From NCBI RefSeq assembly GCF_004349265.1, contig NZ_SMFL01000002.1, positions 62,001 through 126,000 on the forward strand: DNA of 64,000 nt, in the 5' to 3' direction. The position numbers and the translations under genes are program-made. The stretch is from Dyadobacter psychrotolerans (GTDB taxonomy: Bacteria > Bacteroidota > Bacteroidia > Cytophagales > Spirosomataceae). Of this stretch, positions 55,859-64,000 are shown piece after piece; position 1 is the first letter of the stretch, and the number at the start of each line of letters is the position of its first letter. The notes beneath the pieces are model-generated. The model ran no database searches and was not told where the DNA came from. It saw only the letters and a list, made by a program, of their open reading frames with translations.

Positions 55859-56941
55859 TTACTCGGCATACAGATTTAAATTTGAGATGACAGAGTCAGG
55901 CTTCAGGAATTTGGAATGTATTTTTTCGTTTTCTTTCACCTGCCGTAAACCTTCAAGAAGTATTTTGTCATCCTTGGTCAGACCTGATTTTACGACAAAA
56001 ATATTTGGCAGCTCTGCTTCAATGGTTATCTCCCTTGACCGGATCACGTTGTTTTTATCCAACACATACACATATTTCTTTTCCAGTACTTCAAAGGTTG
56101 CTTTCTGTGGAATGATCAAAGCATTTTTAAGCGGAAGCTTTACCAGGATGTTACCCGTTTCTCCGTGACGTAAAAGTCCTTTTGGATTAGGGAATGTAGC
56201 CCTGAATGCGATGTTTCCCGTTTCATTATTGAAGTCAGCCTCAATGGTTTCAACCAGACCGGGATAGTCAAAAAGCTTATTGTTAGCCATTTGTAATTCT
56301 ACTTTCAACGCGCCGTCCTTGATGATCTGCATTTTATAATCGAGATATTCAGCTTCCGGTACATTGTAATAAACCCACATTTTGCTGTTGTCCGAGAGCG
56401 TGGTTAGCAAATCGCCCTCGTTAACAAGACTTCCCAGTCGTCCCTGGAAATGATCCATAATTCCGTTAAACGGTGCTCTGATCTGTGTAAAACTCAGGTG
56501 CGCCTTGGCTAATCCCAGTTCTGCTTTTGCTTTGTCCAGTTTAGCTTTACCCAAAGCAAGTTCGTTTTTGGACACCACATTGCTGTCAGCAAGCGATTTC
56601 GTGTTTTTGTACTCAATTTCAGCAAAATTAGCCTCAGCCTGAGCTTTTTGTGTTTCAGCCTCGTAAATCATTGGCATAATCTGAAACATCAGTTGTCCTT
56701 GTTTTACAGACTGACCTTCGTCTACATAAATCTTCTGTAAATAACCTTTTTCCAAAGCCCGTAGCTCAATGTGGCTGATGGCATGAATTTGCGCTACATA
56801 CTCCTTTGTGACTAGTGTGTCTTTTTGCAAAGGGCTGGTAACCAGGTATTCCACTTCTTCTTCTTTTTCTTCCTTTTTTGATTCACAGCTTGTAACAAAC
56901 AAAGTTGCACACAAGCTAATGACCATGAGAATTTTATTCAT
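55859..56941 (-). CDS. RND efflux adaptor (AcrA/MexA-type lipoprotein)
   Basis: A 360-residue periplasmic adaptor with the lipobox in MVISLCATLFVTSC. The barrel-sandwich domain is visible in YLQKIYVDEGQSVKQGQLMF and LSFTQIRAPFNGIMDHF, with a coiled-coil hairpin between them (residues about 95-145) and beta-barrel and membrane-proximal domains after them. It links pump and outer-membrane factor. It is the first gene of the operon; a small exported protein gene lies about 140 bp upstream on the same strand. Confidence 0.95.
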   Translation of the reverse strand: MNKILMVISLCATLFVTSCESKKEEKEEEVEYLVTSPLQKDTLVTKEYVAQIHAISHIELRALEKGYLQKIYVDEGQSVKQGQLMFQIMPMIYEAETQKAQAEANFAEIEYKNTKSLADSNVVSKNELALGKAKLDKAKAELGLAKAHLSFTQIRAPFNGIMDHFQGRLGSLVNEGDLLTTLSDNSKMWVYYNVPEAEYLDYKMQIIKDGALKVELQMANNKLFDYPGLVETIEADFNNETGNIAFRATFPNPKGLLRHGETGNILVKLPLKNALIIPQKATFEVLEKKYVYVLDKNNVIRSREITIEAELPNIFVVKSGLTKDDKILLEGLRQVKENEKIHSKFLKPDSVISNLNLYAE

Positions 56942-57077
56942 GATGATTTAGTTGATTATTAAAAAATGGTGTTTTGTAATTCTTTTATTTGTCTGCATTT
57001 CGCGGCAACTTATTTTCTGATTTATTTAACTGTCGATGTTCGAATATTAATCGCAACGTTTTGAGCAGGTTACTGTA

Positions 57078-57491
57078 TCAAAGCCTTATAACCCTGAGAA
57101 TGATATACCTGCACGAAGAGTTATAAAACCAGTGATTGCAAAAGCTCAGTCGTATTTTTAGAAGTGTGTAAAATATTTGCGATGCTCTTGTATAAACCGC
57201 AGCGAAATCGATTCTGGCAGCTGTATACGTTCTCGACAAAGAAAGTTCACCACCTTCTTCTTCATCTTTTTCGGTGGAAATCTTAATACTTTTTTCCTGG
57301 CTGGAGCATAGATCTGCAAACCTTGGATTACCTGTTTCAGCGTTGAAACAGGAATTAGAATAGACTGAATGGTTGAATTGTGTTAAGGAAACAAGCCTGG
57401 TTTGTTCAGCAGGACTGGCAAAACAAAATCCATATCCGCCCAGGAGGATAAGGCAAAGCTTGAATAAATATGTTCTTAATTCATGGATCAT
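57078..57491 (-). CDS. Small exported protein of unknown function
   Basis: A 137-residue frame with a plausible signal peptide (MIHELRTYLFKLCLILLGGYGFCFA). The middle has an acidic stretch (STEKDEEEGGE); the last 50 residues are rich in aromatic and basic residues and cysteines (SFCNHWFYNSSCRYIIL). I do not recognise a family and codon use is unremarkable. It lies upstream of the efflux operon in the same direction and could be an entry gene of it, or a spurious frame. Confidence 0.45.
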   Translation of the reverse strand: MIHELRTYLFKLCLILLGGYGFCFASPAEQTRLVSLTQFNHSVYSNSCFNAETGNPRFADLCSSQEKSIKISTEKDEEEGGELSLSRTYTAARIDFAAVYTRASQIFYTLLKIRLSFCNHWFYNSSCRYIILRVIRL

Positions 57492-58025
57492 TTAGGGGCG
57501 ATTTTTAAGCAGGTTGAGTAAAATTGTGTCTTTAAACAATTGTAATTTTGGTGCTCATTAGTATTATTCGGTTATAGCTTCAATGGAAAAGACTTTCGTG
57601 TCAGTGTGGCGACAGGCCAAATTTGAGTCTGCATTAATGTGAAAGTTCCGGATGACCGGATAATTTTTACCAGTGGTAATATCAAAATTTCATTTTTCAT
57701 AGAAGTGACCGGAGGTTATTTCAATACAAAAACAGCATACGTTCCTTAATAACACGTTAAAAGCGTGTTAAAAAGGAATTAAAATCGTTTTAGGGCCTTT
57801 TTTGACCTGCCTTATTGATATTAAAAACATCGTATCAGGAGGCCTTGAAGGTGTGTTAGTTTTTAAAAAGGGTAGGGCACAGCTTTAAATTGGCGTAATC
57901 AGGACCCGGTGCTTTTTTTTTAGGCTTAATCCGCTTATACCAAATTTGAGAGAAGAAAAATGAAATCGGGTACGGAATTTTAAGACTTTTCTAATATTAT
58001 CCTTCCAATAATTCCCGAATATAAA
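57492..58025. other. Long intergenic region without a supported gene
   Basis: A 534-bp A+T-rich stretch between divergent genes. One short hairpin (AACACG at 57751-57756 with CGTGTT at 57764-57769) is visible. I found no complete promoter, riboswitch or small gene. Confidence 0.5.
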
Positions 58026-58739
58026 ATGGATTACGCTGAAAAATATCAGAAAAGTAAAGGCAACAATAGCCTCTTGTGGATTTCATTAGCCCTTCTGGGT
58101 GGCTTGGTAGCCAGTTATTTCATTTTTCCGGCTTTTAAAGGCGGAATTAACGAGGCGTTTGGCGTGATCACCAGCGAGGATCCGGCAAGGATAAAAATCT
58201 GGGTAAAACGGTTTGGCGCCCTGGGACCAATCGTTCTGATTTTAGCGATGACCGCCCAAATGTTTCTCCTGATAATACCCAACCTGCTGTTATTTATCAT
58301 CGCGATCATATGTTACGGGCCCATCTGGGGATCCTTGATCTGCCTGACAGGTGTCTTTGCTTCTTCGTCACTGGGTTTTATGATCGGCCGAAAACTTGGC
58401 CCCGGAGCAATTGACCGATTTGTATCAGAAAAGGCTCAAAAGAAAATATCGGTGTTTGTTAAACGTTATGGCGCCAAAGCAATCGCTATTGCGCGTTTGT
58501 CGTCGCTTGCCAGTGATGCTCTGGGCTTTGTCGCAGGTATTTTGGAAATGCAATACAAAAAATTCATCATTGCCACCATGAGCGGCGTATTGCCGGTTAT
58601 CATACTGATCGCAATCTTTGGTAAAAGCGGAAAGATAGAAAGAGGATTACTTTTAATTGCAGGTATTTCTCTGATTGTCCTTGGAGTTTATATATTTCTG
58701 GATAGAAAAAAGCGTCAGGCGGAAATAAATGGACAGTGA
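58026..58739 (+). CDS. TVP38/TMEM64 (VTT-domain) membrane protein
   Basis: A 237-residue inner-membrane protein with five to six helices. The VTT-domain core is visible in ICYGPIWGSLICLTGVFASSSLGFMIGRKLG, followed by the re-entrant region IAIARLSSLASDALGFVAGIL. Relatives are lipid scramblases or transporters in the DedA superfamily. It is followed 76 bp later by the MYG1 gene in the same direction, so co-transcription is possible. Confidence 0.9.
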   Translation: MDYAEKYQKSKGNNSLLWISLALLGGLVASYFIFPAFKGGINEAFGVITSEDPARIKIWVKRFGALGPIVLILAMTAQMFLLIIPNLLLFIIAIICYGPIWGSLICLTGVFASSSLGFMIGRKLGPGAIDRFVSEKAQKKISVFVKRYGAKAIAIARLSSLASDALGFVAGILEMQYKKFIIATMSGVLPVIILIAIFGKSGKIERGLLLIAGISLIVLGVYIFLDRKKRQAEINGQ

Positions 58740-58815
58740 ATACCGCTCTTTTTTGTCCAAAATTATAATATGCCCTCTCATCGGGTTAAATTTGCCTGAA
58801 TATTAACTGAACGAC

Positions 58816-59628
58816 ATGTCTTTTTACAGAGTTATTACCCATGACACCGCTTTTCACGCCGACGATGTCATGGCTGTTGCCCTTCTCCGTCATGCCGGTT
58901 ATCAATTTGAGCTAATCCGGACCCGCGACCCGAAAATTCTGGAATCTGCGCTTGCTGAAAACAATTCGTTGGTTTTGGATGTGGGTGGAGTTTATGATCC
59001 TTCTATGCTTAACTTTGACCATCACCAGGACCGCAGCCTACTTTCGGCCGCAGGACTGGTTTACGAGCATTTTAAAGAAGAGATATGTCCTGTCGATGCA
59101 CAGATTTATTTCGGAAGGTTCATTGCTGCGATTGATGCCATGGACACAAACCGTGACAATATATTTGATCTTTGGGCAACACTTCCCAGAGGATTCAAAA
59201 ATGTCTCGGGAATTTTGGGTGGTTTCAACAGAGAGATAACGGATCCTGAAATGCAGTACGAACAGTTTGGCAAAGCAGTTACTTTTGCGCAGGAAATGAT
59301 TGTCAATGAGCTGTATTCTTCCTCAAAAAAGGCTAAATCAGAAGCGGCATATCAGCATCGCACAATACTGCCAAATAACGTGGCTGTGTTCGATGAGTTT
59401 TCGACGGTTTGGAAAGAAAAAAAGGAGCATGTGTTTGCTGTGTTACCACACGCCAATGGCTGGCAGATCCAAACGGTTGATACGAATATTGCCGTCATTC
59501 CGCAAGACATAGCCGGTCTTGAAACCTTTGTTTTTAGACATATTTCAGGCTTTATGGCGGTTATCAAGGATAAAGAAACACTTATAAATTTTGCCTCAAA
59601 CCTGGATGAGATCGCAGGTCCAAAATGA
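58816..59628 (+). CDS. MYG1 family protein (DHH-type nuclease fold)
   Basis: A 270-residue protein. The start THDTAFHADDVMAVALLRH, then IRTRDPKIL and LDVGGVYDPSMLNFDHHQ are diagnostic of MYG1, with conserved metal-binding His and Asp residues. In eukaryotes MYG1 has 3'-5' RNA exonuclease activity in mitochondria and nucleoli; the bacterial members are presumed hydrolases of nucleic acid or nucleotide phosphodiesters. It converges on the histone-deacetylase-like gene with a gap of 29 bp. Confidence 0.92.
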   Translation: MSFYRVITHDTAFHADDVMAVALLRHAGYQFELIRTRDPKILESALAENNSLVLDVGGVYDPSMLNFDHHQDRSLLSAAGLVYEHFKEEICPVDAQIYFGRFIAAIDAMDTNRDNIFDLWATLPRGFKNVSGILGGFNREITDPEMQYEQFGKAVTFAQEMIVNELYSSSKKAKSEAAYQHRTILPNNVAVFDEFSTVWKEKKEHVFAVLPHANGWQIQTVDTNIAVIPQDIAGLETFVFRHISGFMAVIKDKETLINFASNLDEIAGPK

Positions 59629-59657
59629 TTATGTTCAAGCAGTCAGCGTTCCATCTT

Positions 59658-60557
59658 CTAAAAAATCTGAGCGGCGACACGAAACGTATTTGCATGTGCT
59701 TCAAGAATAGATTTAAGCTGAGGGGAATAGCCGCCTCCCATACTGCATTGGATGGGTATTCCCTGTTCTGCTGCGGTCTGCAAAACCATTTCGTCACGCT
59801 TCCGGCAGCCTTCTAAGGTACATGACATCCGTCCGATTTTGTCTGTATAAAGGATATCCACTCCGGCCTGGTAAAAGATAAAATCAGGTTTTAATTGTTC
59901 AATCAGGCCGGGAAGGACCTCTGCCAGGGTTTTAAGGTAAGTTCTATCATTGGTTTTGTCTTCAAGTCCCACATCCAGGTCACTTTTTTCCTTTCTGAAC
60001 GGGTAATTGTTTTTACCATGAACAGAAAAAGTGAATACACGCGGTTCATTGGAGAAAATATCGGCGGTGCCATTACCCTGATGAACATCCAGGTCGATGA
60101 TCAGTACCTGTTTTGCCTTATTGTGATCGATCAGGTATTGTGCCGCGACAGCGTGATCGTTGATCATACAAAAACCTTCACCGTGATCACGGCTGGCATG
60201 GTGCGTACCTCCTGCAATGTTAAAGGCAATTCCCGTTTGAAAAGCCTCTATTGCTCCCAGCAGTGTTCCGTTGGTGATGATCAGTTCGCGCTCTGCAAGC
60301 AGGGGAATTTGTTCGAAACCAATCCGGCGCATTTCCTGACGGCTGAGTTTTCCCTGAACAAACCGGTCCGCATATTCCTGGTCGTGTGCGGCATATACAA
60401 ATTGCATTTCAATGGGTTTTGGACAAAAGAAATCAGACTGCTCAGCAATTCCTTCCCTCAGTAACTGTAAAGGAAGCAGTTCATATTTGTCCATGGGAAA
60501 ACGGTGGCCTTCCGGGACAGGAAATTTGTATATGGGATTGTAAGCGATCGGGAACAT
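59658..60557 (-). CDS. Histone deacetylase superfamily protein
   Basis: A 299-residue zinc-dependent deacetylase. The catalytic region reads IAGGTHHASRDHGEGFCMIND with the two histidines, and the zinc ligands are in LIIDLDVHQGNGTA and the later GVD stretch (YQAGVDILYTDKIG). Bacterial members deacetylate acetylpolyamines, acetoin-related compounds or lysines; the exact substrate is open. It converges on MYG1 and stands alone. Confidence 0.95.
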   Translation of the reverse strand: MFPIAYNPIYKFPVPEGHRFPMDKYELLPLQLLREGIAEQSDFFCPKPIEMQFVYAAHDQEYADRFVQGKLSRQEMRRIGFEQIPLLAERELIITNGTLLGAIEAFQTGIAFNIAGGTHHASRDHGEGFCMINDHAVAAQYLIDHNKAKQVLIIDLDVHQGNGTADIFSNEPRVFTFSVHGKNNYPFRKEKSDLDVGLEDKTNDRTYLKTLAEVLPGLIEQLKPDFIFYQAGVDILYTDKIGRMSCTLEGCRKRDEMVLQTAAEQGIPIQCSMGGGYSPQLKSILEAHANTFRVAAQIF

Positions 60558-60786
60558 CTAAACTGAAAATGTAATGGAGCAGAATACAAATTTAGTTCTG
60601 CTTTTAGATAAGGTAATGCAAAATTCGATCCAAAAGGTTAGGCGGGAGGCGAATTATGAAAAGGTTGAATCCGGTCTGAATACGAAGCAGGCACTTCTTA
60701 TTGTTTTGATCACACTGACTTAACAGCCAGCTAATATGCCTTATGTACTTTGGCAGCAGGAAATTCCTGGATAAACGAGCAGAGGT

Positions 60787-61410
60787 ATGTACTGGTATGA
60801 AGATGAAGTAGTCAGGGTTGAAAATCAGCAGAGTAAACTCGCAAATGAGCCACAGACTTTATTTTACGGTAGTTCCAGTTTTACTTTGTGGGCTGGTTTG
60901 AATGAAGATTTTAAGGATAAAAACCCGGTGAATCTGGGTTTTGGCGGCTCCACGCTGGCAGCTTGCTCCTGGTTTTTCGACCGGATTGTAGCACCTGTCA
61001 AATCTGCGAAATCGATAGTTCTTTATGCAGGTGATAACGATCTGGGCGACGGGCGTAACCCTGAGGAAGTGTGTCTGTTTTACAGGCTACTGGTACTCCA
61101 AATTCGAAATGCCTTTGGTGATATTCCAATTTTTTATGTCAGTATCAAGCCGAGCCTGCACCGTTGGGAGATTATTGGTAAAATCAAAACGGCTAACCGG
61201 CTGATCAGAAATGAGACTGAAAAGGATGCCTCGCAGCATTTCATAGATATTTTTCCATCCATGCTAAACGTAAAGGGCACGCCGGTTAAGAGTTTGTTCG
61301 AAGCTGATGGACTTCATCTTAGCGCAGCGGGCTATGTTTTATGGGCCAATTTCATAAATGAATATTTAGACGCAAGTCAGACGAATTCCGGCTTGCAAAA
61401 CCTGATGTAA
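60787..61410 (+). CDS. SGNH/GDSL-type hydrolase
   Basis: A 207-residue hydrolase with the four SGNH blocks: FYGSSSF with the serine (block I), NLGFGGSTLAA with the glycine, YAGDNDLGDG with the asparagine and EADGLHLSAAGY with Asp and His. No signal peptide is seen. Such enzymes are esterases or lipases; the substrate is unknown. It starts 11 bp before the next esterase gene's region and is probably co-transcribed with it. Confidence 0.92.
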   Translation: MYWYEDEVVRVENQQSKLANEPQTLFYGSSSFTLWAGLNEDFKDKNPVNLGFGGSTLAACSWFFDRIVAPVKSAKSIVLYAGDNDLGDGRNPEEVCLFYRLLVLQIRNAFGDIPIFYVSIKPSLHRWEIIGKIKTANRLIRNETEKDASQHFIDIFPSMLNVKGTPVKSLFEADGLHLSAAGYVLWANFINEYLDASQTNSGLQNLM

Positions 61411-61421
61411 ATCTTGTTGTT

Positions 61422-62147
61422 ATGCACAGAGCTTATCACAAATGGTTTAGTCCCGTTTTAAACAGGGAAATGGAATTGCTTGTTTTTGGTGAGAGAGGTT
61501 TGCCGGTCATATTTTTTCCGACGCGTTCTGCCCATTTTTATGATTTGGAAAACTGGAAAGTTGTTGACGCGATGCAGCAAAAGATCAGTGCGGGCGAAAT
61601 TCAGGTCTACTGTGTTGACAGTGTAGACCAGGAAAGCTTTTATTCCAATGCTTCCGCAGATCGGAAGATAGTCAGACATATGCAGTACGAAAGTTATATT
61701 CTGAATGAAGTGGTTCCTTTGGTAAAAAGACAGAACAAACACAGATCCCTGGCTGCTGCGGGATGCAGTCTGGGCGGTTACCATGCCGTAAACATTGCTT
61801 TAAAACATCCGAACATTTTTAACAAAGTTGTTGGCATGAGTGCACGTTACGATCTGACAAAATCCCTCGAATTCTTTGCAGATCTGTTTAACGGGTATTT
61901 TGATGAAAATATCTACTACAACATGCCTAACCATTTTGTCCCCCGGATTACAGATAAAAAACTTTTGAATCAACTGGGAAAGATGGATATCACAATGGTA
62001 GTGGGCCGTGAAGATTCATTTTTACCTGACAATGAAAAGTTAAGCTATTCGCTAAATCAGATAGGTGTGGGGCACCAGTTTCATGTATGGGAGGAGGAGG
62101 CACACAAGCCGCGGTACTGGCGGGAGATGGTGAAACTCTATCTATAA
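61422..62147 (+). CDS. Esterase-like alpha/beta hydrolase
   Basis: A 241-residue alpha/beta hydrolase. The nucleophile elbow is AAGCSLGGYHAVN (GCSLGG), the acid is in VVGREDSFLPDN and the histidine is in WEEEAHKPRYW. It resembles the esterase D group. It starts 11 bp after the SGNH gene, so the two are probably one operon and may act on the same ester. No signal peptide is seen. Confidence 0.9.
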   Translation: MHRAYHKWFSPVLNREMELLVFGERGLPVIFFPTRSAHFYDLENWKVVDAMQQKISAGEIQVYCVDSVDQESFYSNASADRKIVRHMQYESYILNEVVPLVKRQNKHRSLAAAGCSLGGYHAVNIALKHPNIFNKVVGMSARYDLTKSLEFFADLFNGYFDENIYYNMPNHFVPRITDKKLLNQLGKMDITMVVGREDSFLPDNEKLSYSLNQIGVGHQFHVWEEEAHKPRYWREMVKLYL

Positions 62148-62269
62148 CAATTAAAAAATGTTGCGTATATTCGTATAGGTTATGCTCTCACAAGGTAAAT
62201 TTATTGCCTGTGCGAAGAAAACAGATTGAATCGGTGGCAGAGAAAAAATAAATAGAACGGCACAAATAT

Positions 62270-62315
62270 GTCTCACACGGCTTTACCTGATAAACAGGAT
62301 AAAACTGTGTGAGAC
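62270..62315. terminator. Hairpin between convergent genes
   Basis: GTCTCACACGG at 62270-62280 pairs with CTGTGTGAGAC at 62305-62315 (10 of 11), with an inner CCTG/CAGG stem. No strong T run follows, so termination strength is uncertain. Confidence 0.6.
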
Positions 62316-62332
62316 AAGACTTGCATTTATTG

Positions 62333-63730
62333 TTAGACGCTTTTTACGCCGCTTGCCTGAAGCATGAGCTCATGCAGATCGGTGTTTTTTACAAATGGCA
62401 TCAGAAGTTCGCTTCCCGGCCCGAAAGCAGCCAGTTCAACAAAATCACCTGAATGTCCCATACTCGCCCAATTGACAGAAATATAGGACGACTGAATCTG
62501 CGCCAGCTGCTGAAAAGGAAGTTTGTATGGATTATAAAGGCCGTCGCCATCCATTTTGGTGTAAGCGCTCAACAGTGTCTGAGCCTCAGCTGCTTTGATT
62601 GCATAACCCTGAGCAGCTTCGATGCGTTCGATTACCTGGGCGGTCGTAAACTTGTTCGTTATTCCGTTTAGTATCCAGTCATTGGTGTGTTTAAAATGTT
62701 GAATTCTGTCGAAATCCTTATCGCTGCCAAACAAGCCCGGGTTGCCGTTTCCATGGTCAGTTGTCATGATTACAAGGGTTTCCTTATCGTTTGCAGCAAA
62801 TTCCAATGCAACTTTTATCGCATCGTCAAAGGCGATCTGGTCATATAATAATCCGGCCGAATCATTTGCATGTGCTGCCCAGTCTACTTTGCCGCCTTCA
62901 ACCTGCATGACAAATCCTTTGCTGTTCCGGGATAAAATCTCGATGGTCTTTTGCGTCATTTCGGCAAGTGTTGGGACACTTTTTTGCAGCGCCTCGTCGT
63001 GCATCGAGTCAAGCGTGTAAGGAAGGCCATTTTGAGCGTAAAGTCCGAGCACCGGTTTGTCCGTTCTGGCGCTTAGTGCATTCATCTCGTCACGGTTAGC
63101 TACGAGCGTGTAGCCTGCTGTATTATATTTTTCGAGTAAATCAACTTTGTCTTTCCGGGTTTCTTTGCTGAAAAATTTACTTCCGCCGCCCATCATCACG
63201 TCAAACTTCAAATCCAGATATTGTCCTGCGATTTCATATTCATCGCCCCGGGATTTGTTATTTACACAAAAGCCCGCCGGAGTCGCATGTGTAATGGAAA
63301 CAGTTGTCACACAGCCAACCGATTTACCTGCCTGTTTAAATTTTTGTAAAATGGGTTTATTAAAACTTCCGTCGGCATTGACGTTCAAAGAACCGTTTGG
63401 CACTTTCACGCCTCCGCCCCAGGCCGAACTTCCGGCTGCTGAATCTGTCACCAGCGCATTGGATGAAGACGTATCCATCAGAGCACGCCTTCCCATATTT
63501 TCCCGGTAAAGTTTAATCCAGTTGCTTTGGCGTCCGTTTCTGCGCTGCGATAGTAAGCTGGCCATGTTTAATGTGCCGGTACTCATGCCATCACTAACCA
63601 TAAAAATGATATTTTTGGCAGTTTTCTCCTTACGGGATTGAAGGTTGTTTGCAGTTACGGAAAGCGGGTTGATCAGCGATGTGCCAAGCAGCGCAAGTGA
63701 GCCGCTGGTAAAAAAATCTCTTCTTTTCAT
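62333..63730 (-). CDS. Alkaline phosphatase, probable Tat export
   Basis: A 465-residue phosphatase. The N terminus MKRRDFFTSGSLALLGTSL has a twin-arginine motif, suggesting Tat export. The metal-site pattern is typical of the alkaline phosphatase family: FMVSDGMSTGTL, then NALVTDSAAGSSAWGGG with the nucleophilic serine, GGKVDWAAHANDSAG, TTDHGNGNPG and a final MGHSGDFVELAAFGPG. It hydrolyses phosphomonoesters in the periplasm. The upstream 270 bp to the window edge show no clear promoter or Pho-box-like repeat. Confidence 0.95.
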   Translation of the reverse strand: MKRRDFFTSGSLALLGTSLINPLSVTANNLQSRKEKTAKNIIFMVSDGMSTGTLNMASLLSQRRNGRQSNWIKLYRENMGRRALMDTSSSNALVTDSAAGSSAWGGGVKVPNGSLNVNADGSFNKPILQKFKQAGKSVGCVTTVSITHATPAGFCVNNKSRGDEYEIAGQYLDLKFDVMMGGGSKFFSKETRKDKVDLLEKYNTAGYTLVANRDEMNALSARTDKPVLGLYAQNGLPYTLDSMHDEALQKSVPTLAEMTQKTIEILSRNSKGFVMQVEGGKVDWAAHANDSAGLLYDQIAFDDAIKVALEFAANDKETLVIMTTDHGNGNPGLFGSDKDFDRIQHFKHTNDWILNGITNKFTTAQVIERIEAAQGYAIKAAEAQTLLSAYTKMDGDGLYNPYKLPFQQLAQIQSSYISVNWASMGHSGDFVELAAFGPGSELLMPFVKNTDLHELMLQASGVKSV

Positions 63731-64000
63731 ATTGAACCGGGTAATGCTATAATGCAGATTGATTGTGAATTTTGAATTGATTCCGACCTAAGAATTTCAA
63801 AATGTTTATAATCTGCAAAAAACGTCATTGCCCGGTTGAGGATACTGAATTGTGTTTTATGATTGTGTTAAGCTTTTGATCGCGCGATCATTGGCAGCGT
63901 TACTATTTAACAATATCCAGCCATGGAAAATGTGTTCTGTTTACCCATCCGTTATTAAGTTTTCAGCAGTCTCGGGAATGAAAAAAGGGCAGACAGTCGA
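63731..64000. other. Upstream region of the phosphatase gene, cut by window edge
   Basis: 270 bp of A+T-rich sequence. I see no gene, no clear -33/-7 pair and no repeat that I would call a regulatory site. Confidence 0.4.

Overview
The window looks like chromosomal DNA of a Bacteroidota bacterium of the order Cytophagales, most likely Dyadobacter or a close relative in Spirosomataceae. The reasons are a SusC/SusD pair driven by an ECF sigma factor and FecR anti-sigma factor, the two-domain 800-residue FtsX-type permease, the XRE/DUF2975 pair, and several starts preceded by TAnnTTTG promoter boxes rather than strong Shine-Dalgarno sequences. Genus assignment is an inference. I saw no rRNA, tRNA or CRISPR array.

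Layout. 1-8.1 kb: an AraC regulator cut by the window edge, two short-chain dehydrogenases, a 2-hydroxyacid dehydrogenase, a cupin, an FtsX-type permease, NTF2-like proteins and an HxlR regulator divergent from one dehydrogenase. 8.2-13.3 kb: a one-helix small protein, MgtC/SapB, a secreted thioredoxin-like protein, an AraC regulator and a chlorophyllase-like hydrolase. 13.3-18.2 kb: a run of minus-strand genes including a rifampin ADP-ribosyltransferase (arr), a DUF3052-like protein, a secreted hydrolase, a Crp/Fnr regulator, an SRPBCC protein and a Cdd1-like helix-hairpin-helix protein.

18.3-23.3 kb is the most unusual part. Four A+T-rich minus-strand genes of unknown function are each followed by a 136-153 bp imperfect palindrome built like an integron attC site. 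They lie downstream of a tyrosine recombinase whose start overlaps the end of an ssb gene. For two cassettes the first 8-9 bases are the exact reverse complement of the 5' arm of that same cassette's palindrome, as expected if a circular cassette was inserted at G/TT. The recombinase lacks a recognisable IntI-specific insertion and points into the array, so this looks like a reversed integron-like system with its own single-stranded-DNA-binding protein.

23.4-29.7 kb: katG, msrA, a small lipoprotein, a small membrane protein and a Pif1-like helicase with an HRDC-like tail. 29.7-44.3 kb: a carbohydrate-utilisation locus with GH28, sigma/anti-sigma, SusC, SusD, a second GH28, a GH115 and a secreted DUF6055-like protein. 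The sigma/FecR/SusC set would sense a glycan at the outer membrane, SusC/SusD would import oligosaccharides, and GH28 plus GH115 would remove galacturonic and glucuronic acid units. 44.4-51 kb: an M61 peptidase, a PQQ-type sugar dehydrogenase, a stand-alone CheB, an ExbD-like protein and a DUF2975/XRE pair. 51-57.5 kb: a complete tripartite RND efflux operon (adaptor, pump, outer-membrane factor), with a long palindrome between adaptor and pump. 58-64 kb: a TVP38/DedA-type membrane protein, MYG1, a histone-deacetylase-like hydrolase, an SGNH hydrolase, an esterase and an alkaline phosphatase.
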